In this document: positions 38,657 through 46,407 of the stretch, in pieces
Position numbering within the stretch: the first letter of the stretch is position 1
How the letters are laid out: each line of letters opens with the position of its first letter
Assembly (NCBI GenBank): GCA_963807235.1
Contig: CAWEBF010000004.1
Coordinates: 177,129-241,128 of the forward strand
Direction of reading: 5' to 3'
DNA from: CAWEBF01 sp963807235
Lineage (GTDB): Bacteria; Acidobacteriota; Vicinamibacteria; Vicinamibacterales; UBA2999
DNA length: 64,000 nucleotides
Program-made: the position numbers and the translations under genes
Notes under the pieces: model-generated
Database searches by the model: none
Told to the model about the DNA's origin: nothing
Seen by the model: only the letters and a program-made list of their open reading frames with translations

Positions 38657-38686
38657 GCTACAGTCTACGGTCTACGGTCTACAGTC
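38657..38686. repeat. Heptanucleotide tandem repeat, left copy beside HIT gene
   Basis: On the + strand: GCTACA, two GTCTACG, GTCTACA, GTC. Read on the other strand the unit is GACCGTA/GACTGTA, the same as at 39141-39164 and one base from the unit at 9817-9858. Relative to the 39141 copy it is inverted. It supplies the last codons and the TAG stop of the HIT gene. Confidence 0.85.
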
Positions 38687-39129
38687 CCGTCTTGAACGAC
38701 TCTCGCCAGCAGATGGATCTGCCTATCGAACTCGGATTGGGCGACAGGTTTCGGCTCCCACGACAATGGTTTTCCGGGAGCGGGATCGTCGAGGTACCGG
38801 GGCACAAGGTGGACGTGCAGGTGCGGCACGGAATTTCCGAGGAGTTGGTAGTTCATGTGGCACGGCGCGAACACCCGCTCGATCATCCGCGCGACGGTGT
38901 GAACGTCGCGCCAGTACGCGGCGACTTCCGCGGTGGTCAAGCTCGTGAAGTCCGCGACGTGCCGGTCTCGAAAAATGACGATCGCGTGACCACGAGCGAT
39001 CGCATGGCGCTCAAGGTGTGCGCTCCCAGCGGTTCCCACATAAAAAGGATCATCGAACTGGTTCCCACAAAACCAGCAATCCACTCCTCTTTTCCGGGCG
39101 TCCCAGTCCTCAGGCCATGTTCGTGTCAT
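38665..39129 (-). CDS. HIT-family hydrolase
   Basis: 154 residues of the histidine-triad superfamily, nucleotide-binding hydrolases or transferases. The catalytic motif is HLHVHLVPR, preceded by MNYQLLGNSVPH. CWFCGNQFDDPF near the N-terminus resembles the Cys-rich zinc site of some HIT proteins. Cytoplasmic. The ATG at 39129 is 12 bases from the heptamer repeat at 39141, and the final residues (TVDRRP, stop) are encoded by the second repeat at 38657-38686, so the protein end is set by repeat sequence. Confidence 0.9.
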   Translation of the reverse strand: MTRTWPEDWDARKRGVDCWFCGNQFDDPFYVGTAGSAHLERHAIARGHAIVIFRDRHVADFTSLTTAEVAAYWRDVHTVARMIERVFAPCHMNYQLLGNSVPHLHVHLVPRYLDDPAPGKPLSWEPKPVAQSEFDRQIHLLARVVQDGTVDRRP

Positions 39130-39140
39130 GGTGGTTCAGC

Positions 39141-39164
39141 GACCGTAGACCGTAGACCGTAGAC
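39141..39164. repeat. Heptanucleotide tandem repeat, right copy beside HIT gene
   Basis: Three perfect GACCGTA units (39141-39161) and a partial GAC. It sits in the 41-base gap between the HIT start and the end of the membrane-protein gene, inverted relative to 38657-38686. Confidence 0.88.
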
Positions 39165-39170
39165 CCTCTC

Positions 39171-40118
39171 TCAGAACGCGTTGCCGAGGAACGGCAGCAT
39201 CCGGCCCGCGTACAGCACGGCGAACCACGCGGCGATGGACGAGACCGCCATGGCCTTGTCGGCCAGGCTGGAATCCAGGCCATCGTCCCTCCACGGTTTC
39301 TTGAAAACGGTCAGATAGAGAAAGTTGGCGCCCGCGATCATCAGGAAGACGACCTTCCATTGGAACGGCGCGCTGTCGCTGTACTGCCCGGGCTGGCCGA
39401 TGAAGAACAGCATCCCGGTGATGAGATTGGCGCCGAAACCCAGCATGCCCCACGGCAGCAGCCGGTGAACGGCCTCGAACGCCACGTTCCGCATCACCCC
39501 GAGTATCCGGAGGTTCACGGCCAGCAGCACGCCGATCGACAGCGACAAACCCAGGAAATGGATCGCCTCGCCGGCCGGCCAGGCCCACGGGCTGTTCACC
39601 ATGTACCGGGAGATCGCCGCCGCCAGGAAGGGTTCGGGATCACCGGCGGACCCGCGGCGGCCGGGCCGGATCTCGGGATGGCGAATATCGCCTCCAAGAG
39701 TCGCCGCATTACCCATGAGCGCGAGCGCGACAATCAGGAGCAGCGTCGCGGCAAGGACGAGCCCTCGCGCGGCGCGGCCGCGCCGCCTCCACTGCCACAG
39801 GGCGATCCACGCCACGAAGCCGGCGAACTCTGTCACGACGAATCCGGCAAGCGCCGCGTCCTGGTGGACTCGTACGGCCGTGTCGGAGATCTCCGGCCTG
39901 TCCCGCACTTCCTTATGCGCGGCCACCCCGCTGACATAGGCAGGAAGGGTCACGACCGCGATCACGAAGAGCAGCTCCAGCCCCACATGTGTCAAGTGCT
40001 CCTGACGCCTGACGATCGCCAGGAGCAGGAGAGCCAGCGCGAGCACGGCGCCGAGCGTGGGCACGTGGTTCAGGAGCAGATGCAGATGAGCGGCGTTCAT
40101 GCCGAAGGCCGACGGCAT
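39171..40118 (-). CDS. Multi-span membrane protein with DUF6644-like C-terminal half
   Basis: 315 residues with about eight hydrophobic segments. The N-terminal half (HLHLLLNHVPTLGAVLALAL, ELLFVIAVVTLPAYVSGVAA) contains several His in membrane context. The C-terminal half (AIHFLGLSLSIGVLLAVNLR, ILGVMRNVAF, GANLITGMLFFI) matches the neighbouring gene at 40127 (DLRLLGIGRHV, IINVVTGILLFV), so the two share a domain. The start may instead be the ATG at 40100 (MNAAHLHL). The gap to the upstream gene is 8 bases. Membrane-embedded His residues suggest haem or quinone binding, but this is not proven. Confidence 0.75.
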   Translation of the reverse strand: MPSAFGMNAAHLHLLLNHVPTLGAVLALALLLLAIVRRQEHLTHVGLELLFVIAVVTLPAYVSGVAAHKEVRDRPEISDTAVRVHQDAALAGFVVTEFAGFVAWIALWQWRRRGRAARGLVLAATLLLIVALALMGNAATLGGDIRHPEIRPGRRGSAGDPEPFLAAAISRYMVNSPWAWPAGEAIHFLGLSLSIGVLLAVNLRILGVMRNVAFEAVHRLLPWGMLGFGANLITGMLFFIGQPGQYSDSAPFQWKVVFLMIAGANFLYLTVFKKPWRDDGLDSSLADKAMAVSSIAAWFAVLYAGRMLPFLGNAF

Positions 40119-40126
40119 GTGTGGGC

Positions 40127-40597
40127 CTATGGCTCCAAATAGGCGAGAAGACGGCCCGCGGTCACGGCACCGGACCACGAGAGGATCGAGGCAATCGCCA
40201 ACAGACGGGCGCGGCCGCTGGCGTCGCCTTGCGCCGCGTCGCTGTGCAGGATGAGCGAGCGGATCGGCAGCAACGTGGCGGCGCTGGCGAGGACCAGGCC
40301 CATCTTGATCAGAAACGGTATCGACGCCCCCCAGGTCGTCGAGTTCTTGACGAACAGGAGGATGCCGGTCACGACGTTGATGATCAGGCCAACCGTTACG
40401 GCAGGAAAGACCCAGCGGAAGTTGGACAGCGGAACGTGCCGGCCGATGCCGAGCAGACGCAGGTCCAGCACCCAGCTCACGCCGACCAGGACCGCCATTC
40501 CCGTCGTGTGGAGCGTCAGCACGGTCGGAGCCGACCACACCGACGGCGACTCACGCAACCAGACCGCGAGAGAAGTCGAATCAAGCCACTCGAGCAA
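40127..40597 (-). CDS. DUF6644-like integral membrane protein
   Basis: About 156 residues with four hydrophobic segments: VLTLHTTGMAVLVGVSWV, FPAVTVGLIINVVTGILLFV, IPFLIKMGLVLASAAT and LLAIASILSWSGAVTAGRLL. Start taken at the TTG giving LLEWLDSTSLAVWLRE, because homologous proteins begin about here; the frame stays open 12 codons further to a TTG at 40633. Its core repeats in the C-terminal half of the downstream gene. No catalytic motif; probably a subunit of the same membrane assembly. Confidence 0.65.
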   Translation of the reverse strand: MLEWLDSTSLAVWLRESPSVWSAPTVLTLHTTGMAVLVGVSWVLDLRLLGIGRHVPLSNFRWVFPAVTVGLIINVVTGILLFVKNSTTWGASIPFLIKMGLVLASAATLLPIRSLILHSDAAQGDASGRARLLAIASILSWSGAVTAGRLLAYLEP

Positions 40598-40673
40598 ACC
40601 CGGATAGTAGCAACGGCAGTCCCACGGCCGCAAGCGTTCGCGATTCCATTAACCTATGTGGCAGGAGAACGCT

Positions 40674-41642
40674 ATGACTCGAGTGGAGTCGCGGTTCGTG
40701 AGCTTGCGGCGCCTGGCCATGGCGCTGGCCGTGTTCGTGGCGGCCGCCGGCGCGCAGTCAAACGGGCAAACCCCAACTGGCGCGGCGGCGAGGCCCCCGG
40801 CGGTCCAGGATCCGCCACTGCTGGTCCTCTCGCCCAAGGCGAAGTCGCCCGGGTGGACAGGCGTGCATCGGCCACATACGAGGCTCCGCGAGGTGCTGGC
40901 GCGACACAAGGGCCAGGCGGACTGGGCCGAGCCAATCGTCGACGACGAAAGCCTGTCCGCGCAGTGGATCTCGATGGGGCCTGGCCGGAAGACACCGCGG
41001 CGCATGAACGGCGACACCCGTGAGTGGTGGATCGTGCAGTCGGGCACGCTGCGATTCACGATTCAGGGCCAGGAGCCGGTCGTCGCCACCAAGGGCGTCA
41101 TGGTGCAGGTGCCGTATCGCACGCTCTATCAGATCGAGAACATCGGCACCGAGCCCGCGCTCCGCTTCGAAGTGAACGTGACCCGCGCGCGCAAGCTGTA
41201 TCCGATGGACGAGACACCGGTACCGGTGCCGGGCTTCGACTACGTCCCGACCCGCGTGACGGGCGGGCGGGGCGTGCTCGACCCGCAGAACCGGCCGGTG
41301 GTGGACTTCAACAAGGTGGTGGCCGGCGAGGAGCGCGGTGGCGCGTTCGTCAACGACGATCGCAGCTTCGCAAACATCATCATGGGGCGGTACCAGGCGC
41401 CGCAGCCGGGCAACAAGGGCCACTATCACGAAGAGGGCGGCGAGTTCTGGCTGATCATGCTCGGCAAGATTCGCTACAACATCGAGGGGCTGCCGGAGTT
41501 CGAAGCCGAGGAAGGCGATGTCGTGTACGTCCCGCGCCAGACGTGGCACCTGGCGAGTTTCGGCGGGCAGGAGGGGCTGCGCTCGTGCCGCCTGGCCATG
41601 AACGGCTTCCCGTATCAGGCGCACATGTTCGAGGCGGATTGA
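40674..41642 (+). CDS. Exported bicupin protein
   Basis: 322 residues. Signal peptide (LAMALAVFVAAAGAQS), then two cupin domains. The first (about 75-180) has REWWIVQSGTLRFTIQG but few metal His. The second (about 225-315) has GHYHEEGGEFWLIMLGKIRY and YVPRQTWHLASF, a full cupin metal site (His, His, Glu, then His). AGGAG six bases before ATG 40674 fixes the start over one six codons upstream. Cupins of this type are dioxygenase-, isomerase- or sugar-binding-like; the substrate is unknown. The C-terminus is followed immediately by a cupin fragment. Confidence 0.85.
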   Translation: MTRVESRFVSLRRLAMALAVFVAAAGAQSNGQTPTGAAARPPAVQDPPLLVLSPKAKSPGWTGVHRPHTRLREVLARHKGQADWAEPIVDDESLSAQWISMGPGRKTPRRMNGDTREWWIVQSGTLRFTIQGQEPVVATKGVMVQVPYRTLYQIENIGTEPALRFEVNVTRARKLYPMDETPVPVPGFDYVPTRVTGGRGVLDPQNRPVVDFNKVVAGEERGGAFVNDDRSFANIIMGRYQAPQPGNKGHYHEEGGEFWLIMLGKIRYNIEGLPEFEAEEGDVVYVPRQTWHLASFGGQEGLRSCRLAMNGFPYQAHMFEAD

Positions 41643-41876
41643 TCAACCACTTCCCCGCCGGCGTCATGAGCCGCCCGCACTATCACCCCGACGAGCGCTA
41701 CGTGATTGTCCTCAGGGGGACGTGGTACACCGACGAGGGAAAGGTCTTCCGGCCGAAGGAGACAATCCCTCTCAAGCCGGGGGACTTCATGCGGCATCCC
41801 TCTCGACAGTCCGCCGCCGATGTCCAGGCCAATCTCGCCACAAATGGACGAGCCAGGCCACGGTACAGCTGTTGAC
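41643..41876 (+). pseudogene. Truncated cupin remnant
   Basis: Directly after the bicupin stop the sequence still encodes a cupin core: HFPAGVMSRPHYHPDERYV, then VLRGTWYTDEGKVF and PLKPGDFMRHPS. It lacks an N-terminus, and the second metal-binding strand is lost at about 41810, where the frame changes. A possible tail in a neighbouring frame reads GHGTAVDTP. This looks like the remains of a separate single-cupin gene fused or deleted at both ends, or the product of missing sequence. Confidence 0.65.
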
Positions 41877-41950
41877 ACCCCTACGACGGCGGCATTACGG
41901 TGTCCCTCTTCCTCCCTCGTACGGTCAACTGTCTACCGCGGGAGTTCGCC

Positions 41951-43693
41951 ATGAGCAAAGTTGCTGACGACTGGTTCGACCTGCCCAGACCTGCCCAGGG
42001 CATCAGGCTGTACGAGATTCGCAACCAACTAAGGGAGAACAATCTTCACGACACCGAGGAACCGCCGCTCGAGAATTCCGCGGCGCCCGCGGCTGGTGAC
42101 GCCTACAACGTACGCGCCACCGACGGCACCTATAACGACCTCAAGTGTCCCCGCATGGGCAGTGCCGGCATGCGGTTCGGGCGCAATGTGCCTTTGAGCG
42201 AAGCGTTCCCAGACGCCGCGAACATGCTGACGCCCAGCCCGCGACAGGTCAGCCTGGAGCTCCTGACCCGCACCACCTTCCAGCCCGCCACGATCCTCAA
42301 CGTGATCGCCGCGGCGTGGATCCAGTTCATGGTCCACGACTGGTTCGTCCACAAGAAGGGTTCCTGGACCAATACCCACGACATCCCGCTGCAGGAGGCG
42401 GACGGCTGGCACGAACGGCCCATGCGCGTGCCGAAGACGCCGGCCGAGCCGTCCAAGGTGGCCGACTCGAAACGGCCGCCGGCCTACATCAACGAGAACA
42501 CCCACTGGTGGGACGGCTCGCACGTGTACGGCAGCAGTCCGGCGGTCCAGGCGTCGCTCCGCGCCGGGCGCGAGGGGAAGGTGCTGGTCAGTCCGAGCGG
42601 ACGGCTCGGCGTGGATCCAGTCACCGGCAGGGAAATTACGGGGTTCACCGAGAACGCGTGGGTCGGACTCAGCCTCCTGCACGCGCTGTTCGCCCTGGAG
42701 CACAACGCCATCTGCGATTCGTTGAAGAAGCACAATCCACTCTGGGACGACGAACGCCTGTTCCAGCAGGCGCGTCTCGTCAACGCGGCGCTGCTCGCGA
42801 AGATCCACACGGTGGAGTGGTCAACGGCCATCCTCCCGAAGGACGTCCTCTCGACCGGACTCAGAACCAACTGGCATGGACGCTTCAGCAGGCTGCAGAA
42901 CCACTTTCCGAAGCTCGCCGACAACGACATCTTTTCAGGGATTCCAGGATCGCCGACGGACCATACCGGCGTGCCGTTTTCGTTGACCGAGGAGTTCGTG
43001 TCCGTGTATCGGATGCACACGCTGATGCCGGATCACTTCACGATCGTCTCGGCCGAGACCGGCAAGGGCCTGGTGAACGCCGACCTGCCCGAGTTGTCGG
43101 GCCAGCGCGGCCTCGAGTTCCTGGCACGGTTCAGCCCAGCCGATCTGTTCTTCTCATTCGGGATCCACAACCCGGGCGCGGTCCGGCTGCACAACTTCCC
43201 GAAGTTCCTGCAGAACCTGGTACAGGACAACGGCGAGCGGTTCGACCTCGGCGCGGTGGATATTCTTCGCGACCGCGAGCGCGGTGTGCCGCGTTACAAC
43301 CGCTTCCGCCGTCTCTTGCACAAGGAACCGGTCAAGAGCTTCGAGGAGTTGACGGACAACCCGACGTGGGCCGCCGAGATCAAGCGCGTCTACAACAACG
43401 ACCTGGAGATGGTGGATACGATGGTGGGCATGATGGCCGAGCCGCTACCGGAGGGCATGGGCTTCAGTGAGACCGCCTTCCGCATCTTCCTCTTGATGGC
43501 GTCGCGGCGGCTCAAGAGCGACCGATTCCTGTCGCAGGACTATCGCCCCGAGATCTATACGAAGCAGGGGATCGACTGGGTGGAAGAGACGTCGATGAAG
43601 GATGTGATCCTGCGGCACTTCCCGTCACTCGCGTTCGCGATGGAAGGGTTGGAGGACGACAACGCGTTCAAGCCATGGAAGGGGCGATCATGA
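41951..43693 (+). CDS. Cyclooxygenase/alpha-dioxygenase-like haem peroxidase
   Basis: 580-residue member of the animal-type haem peroxidase superfamily, dioxygenase branch. AAWIQFMVHDWFVH contains the distal His129. SVYRMHTLMPD (Tyr353, His356) corresponds to the cyclooxygenase block carrying the catalytic Tyr and proximal His. Other conserved parts are HWWDGSHVYGSS and LFALEHNAICD. No signal peptide or haem-c site seen. GGGAG six bases before ATG 41951 supports the start. Family members oxygenate fatty acids or related lipids through a tyrosyl radical; here that is inferred. The stop overlaps the next ATG (ATGA), and two more genes follow in the same direction. Confidence 0.87.
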   Translation: MSKVADDWFDLPRPAQGIRLYEIRNQLRENNLHDTEEPPLENSAAPAAGDAYNVRATDGTYNDLKCPRMGSAGMRFGRNVPLSEAFPDAANMLTPSPRQVSLELLTRTTFQPATILNVIAAAWIQFMVHDWFVHKKGSWTNTHDIPLQEADGWHERPMRVPKTPAEPSKVADSKRPPAYINENTHWWDGSHVYGSSPAVQASLRAGREGKVLVSPSGRLGVDPVTGREITGFTENAWVGLSLLHALFALEHNAICDSLKKHNPLWDDERLFQQARLVNAALLAKIHTVEWSTAILPKDVLSTGLRTNWHGRFSRLQNHFPKLADNDIFSGIPGSPTDHTGVPFSLTEEFVSVYRMHTLMPDHFTIVSAETGKGLVNADLPELSGQRGLEFLARFSPADLFFSFGIHNPGAVRLHNFPKFLQNLVQDNGERFDLGAVDILRDRERGVPRYNRFRRLLHKEPVKSFEELTDNPTWAAEIKRVYNNDLEMVDTMVGMMAEPLPEGMGFSETAFRIFLLMASRRLKSDRFLSQDYRPEIYTKQGIDWVEETSMKDVILRHFPSLAFAMEGLEDDNAFKPWKGRS

Positions 43694-44196
43694 CAATGCG
43701 AACGATGGTGCTGGCAGCAGCAATCTTGTCGGTGGGCTCGGCGGTTCATGCGCAGGAGCCGGTGGTCGGGGTCAAGGATCCCGAGTCGCTGTTCAAGGAT
43801 TCTGATCCCGTGCTCAACCGGAACAAGCAGGCGACGCTGCACATCATGCGCGAGCTGTTGCAGTGCGGACAGTGGGACCGGGCCGGCGAGTGGTTGACCC
43901 AGGCCTATCACCAGCACAATCCCAACGCGGCGTCAGGGCTCGACGGCGTCGTGGCGTTCTTCACGAAGGTGATGAAGGTCAAGCGCGTGGACAAGTGCGA
44001 CAAGCTGACCACGGAGATCGTCGCCGTGATGGCCGACGACGACTACGTCACCGTGATGTTGCCTCGCAAGTATCCGGATCCGCGGAAGCCTGGCGCCGAG
44101 TACTACACGACGTGGTTCGATACCTGGCGGTTCGTCAACGGCAAGGCCGACGAGCACTGGGATCCTGCTACGATTGCTCCGCCAGCCGCAAAGTAG
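43690..44196 (+). CDS. Exported SnoaL/NTF2-like protein
   Basis: 168 residues: signal peptide (TMVLAAAILSVGSAVHAQ), then a SnoaL-like alpha+beta cone (LHIMRELLQCGQWDRAGEWL, YHQHNPNAASGLDGVVAFF, DDDYVTVMLPRKYPDP, TTWFDTWRFVNGKADEHWD). GGAAGG seven bases before ATG 43690; the start overlaps the peroxidase stop. SnoaL-like proteins are cyclases, isomerases or ligand binders. Linkage to an oxygenating peroxidase suggests processing of its product in the periplasm, which is inference. Confidence 0.82.
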   Translation: MTMRTMVLAAAILSVGSAVHAQEPVVGVKDPESLFKDSDPVLNRNKQATLHIMRELLQCGQWDRAGEWLTQAYHQHNPNAASGLDGVVAFFTKVMKVKRVDKCDKLTTEIVAVMADDDYVTVMLPRKYPDPRKPGAEYYTTWFDTWRFVNGKADEHWDPATIAPPAAK

Positions 44197-44221
44197 TTGG
44201 CAGGAAAAAGAGAGGACCACC

Positions 44222-45967
44222 ATGGATCTTGATCGAAGGAGTCGTTGGCTAGGGGTCGCGCTCGTGGTCGTCCTCGCGATCGGCGTGCCAGTGATGGCCG
44301 GTGCGCAGACGCCCCCAGGGGCATCGACAACTGAACCCTACACGCCCGCAAAGGACGCCAAAGACCTGAAGGCCGTCCTCTTCAACTGGATGTGGGGCAT
44401 GGGCATGCTGAAGGGCCATGACGAACGCGACATGGTCGCCACGCTCGAATATCAAGGCAAGGGCACGATCCAGGTAGACGGACAACCGTGCACGCTGACG
44501 CGACTGCGTGCGAGCACGAACTACCAGACCCTCAGTCAGCGGATCCAGTACGCCTGCACACGCGCCAACGGACAGAAGTACTCGAACATCGAGGTGGTCA
44601 GCGGACTGTACGCCTGGAACGAGGACACGCCCGGTGCCGAGATTGGTGCGACCAAGGGGAAAGCCATTCCGATGGCGGCGGCCGCACCGGAACGCCTGAT
44701 CCGCATCTGGGCCAGCCCGCAGGGCGCTGCGAAAGCCGCGCTGGCAGGAACCACGGAGGTCTTCCATCTGGGGGCCAACCCAGGCACGCTGTTCCCGGAC
44801 GGCGTCGCCAAAGCGGGAACGACATCGGTGGCGTGGGAGGCCGGCAAGCCGGTCGTGACGTTCGCGGTCCCTGGCGTTCCCGGAGCGACCGCGACCGCCA
44901 CTCTCGACGCGAAGTACATGACCGAACGCGTGGTGGTCACCCAGGGTGCGACCACCACGGAGTTCACCTACAGCGGCTACAAGGACTGGAACAACCCGCT
45001 GAACAAGATCGAGGTGTTCTACGCCGGCAAGATGGTCGAGCGCCGGAACGGCGCGGTGGTCCGCGACCTGACGACCGACGTGACGGAGACGGGCAACGTG
45101 TACGTGGTCGTGCCCGTGCCACCAAGCGTACGGGCCGCGGTCAAACCCACCGGGCAGCTTCCCATGGGCGTCTTCGCGAAGCCGAACGCACCGGTCAACA
45201 CGTCGGCACCCACGCCGCGGCTGGCGGGCCGCCCTGACCTGACGGGCAACTGGGCCCATACCGACTGGATTGGAAACTACATGACGGGAGGCGGGCGCCG
45301 GTGCGGTCCGACGCAGGACAAGGACTGCAACCGGAGCGTCAACCAGACCGAGGATTTCGAGCTCTACTCGCCCTCGCGGTTCGGGCAATTGGGCCATCCA
45401 CTCTACAAACCTGAACTCTGGGACAAGATTCAGGAGCTCGACATGTGGACGAACAAGTTCGACCCTGTCATGACCTGCCAACCGCTGGGAGTCCCGCGGC
45501 AGGGCCCACCGCGACGCATCTACCAGTCGGAGAACGACATTACGTTTCTCTACTTCGGCGGCGATGCCGGCGGCGGCTACGGTGAATACCGCATCATCCC
45601 GACCGACAACCGCCCGCGCGACAAGAACGCGGAGTTCGATATCACTTACATGGGGAATTCAGTGGGACGCTGGGAAGGCGACACGCTGATCATCGACTCC
45701 ATCGCGTTCATCGACACGACATGGATCGGGCGCGGCGGTTTCTTCCACTCCGATCGGATGCATGTGGTAGAGAAATTCACGCGTCAGGGCGACGCCATCC
45801 TGTACGACGTCACGATCGAAGACCCTGAGGTGCTGCTGGAGCCATGGGTATTCCCGACGCGGACGCTGCGGCGCAACACGAATCCCAACGCGGGCCTTCT
45901 GCGAGAACGAGGCAACTGCGAGACCGATTTCGAGACCGAAGCGGCGGCTTCGCAGATTCGGCATTAG
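44222..45967 (+). CDS. Secreted two-part protein with GRWEGD-family C-terminus
   Basis: 581 residues. AGAGG before ATG 44222 and a signal peptide (LGVALVVVLAIGVPVMAGAQ) fix the start. Residues about 35-320 form a beta-rich N-terminal region of unknown family (AVLFNWMWGMGMLKG, RASTNYQTLSQRIQY, TEFTYSGYKDWNNPLNK). Residues about 345-570 belong to the same family as 4200-5039 and 49233-50315 (RPDLTGNWA, MTCQPLGVPRQGPPRRI, MGNSVGRWEGDTLIIDSI). Two Cys (RCGPTQDKDCN) may pair. Operon with the peroxidase and SnoaL-like genes upstream and DUF6152 downstream (17 bases). Confidence 0.8.
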   Translation: MDLDRRSRWLGVALVVVLAIGVPVMAGAQTPPGASTTEPYTPAKDAKDLKAVLFNWMWGMGMLKGHDERDMVATLEYQGKGTIQVDGQPCTLTRLRASTNYQTLSQRIQYACTRANGQKYSNIEVVSGLYAWNEDTPGAEIGATKGKAIPMAAAAPERLIRIWASPQGAAKAALAGTTEVFHLGANPGTLFPDGVAKAGTTSVAWEAGKPVVTFAVPGVPGATATATLDAKYMTERVVVTQGATTTEFTYSGYKDWNNPLNKIEVFYAGKMVERRNGAVVRDLTTDVTETGNVYVVVPVPPSVRAAVKPTGQLPMGVFAKPNAPVNTSAPTPRLAGRPDLTGNWAHTDWIGNYMTGGGRRCGPTQDKDCNRSVNQTEDFELYSPSRFGQLGHPLYKPELWDKIQELDMWTNKFDPVMTCQPLGVPRQGPPRRIYQSENDITFLYFGGDAGGGYGEYRIIPTDNRPRDKNAEFDITYMGNSVGRWEGDTLIIDSIAFIDTTWIGRGGFFHSDRMHVVEKFTRQGDAILYDVTIEDPEVLLEPWVFPTRTLRRNTNPNAGLLRERGNCETDFETEAAASQIRH

Positions 45968-45984
45968 GAGGAGGGGTACGACAG

Positions 45985-46386
45985 ATGGCTAACTGGATTG
46001 TGCGATGCGTCGTCGTGTGCGGGGCGCTCCTGGCCGGGGTGTCGGTGCACGCGCATCATTCCCTGGCGGGGATGTACGCCTTGGGCAAGGAAGCGAAGGT
46101 GACCGGGGCATTCAAGGCATTCAGGCTCATCAATCCCCACTCGTCCTTGAAACTCGACGTCAAGAGCAGTGATGGCTCCGTCACCGAGTGGTCGATCCTC
46201 GGCGGCAGCGTCCAGCAGTTCGCGCGGCTCGGAGTCGGCAAGTCGGGCCCCAATTCGCTCAAGGTCGGGGACGAGATCATCGTCACGCACATGCCGGCGC
46301 TGGACGGAAAGAGTCCGATCGGCCTTCTGATAGCGATTACCTACCCGGACGGGCACACGGTTCGTTTCCGAGGGGCGGACGAATAA
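45985..46386 (+). CDS. DUF6152 family exported protein
   Basis: 133 residues. Strong ribosome-binding region (AGGAGGAGGGG) before the ATG. Signal peptide MANWIVRCVVVCGALLAGV, then HAHHSLAGMYALGKEAKVTG, INPHSSLKLDVK and WSILGGSVQQFARLGV, the DUF6152 pattern with the N-terminal HxHHS motif that may bind metal. Last gene of the peroxidase operon. A second DUF6152 gene lies at 47419. Its constant pairing with GRWEGD-family proteins in this window suggests a joint role, not known. Confidence 0.88.
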   Translation: MANWIVRCVVVCGALLAGVSVHAHHSLAGMYALGKEAKVTGAFKAFRLINPHSSLKLDVKSSDGSVTEWSILGGSVQQFARLGVGKSGPNSLKVGDEIIVTHMPALDGKSPIGLLIAITYPDGHTVRFRGADE

Positions 46387-46407
46387 CCGGATCCAGAAGC
46401 GGCACCC

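Noticed and set aside
41917..41941. Degenerate heptamer-like stretch (ACGGTCAACTGTCTACC)
   Set aside because: Only two poor matches to the GACCGTA unit; too weak to call a further array.
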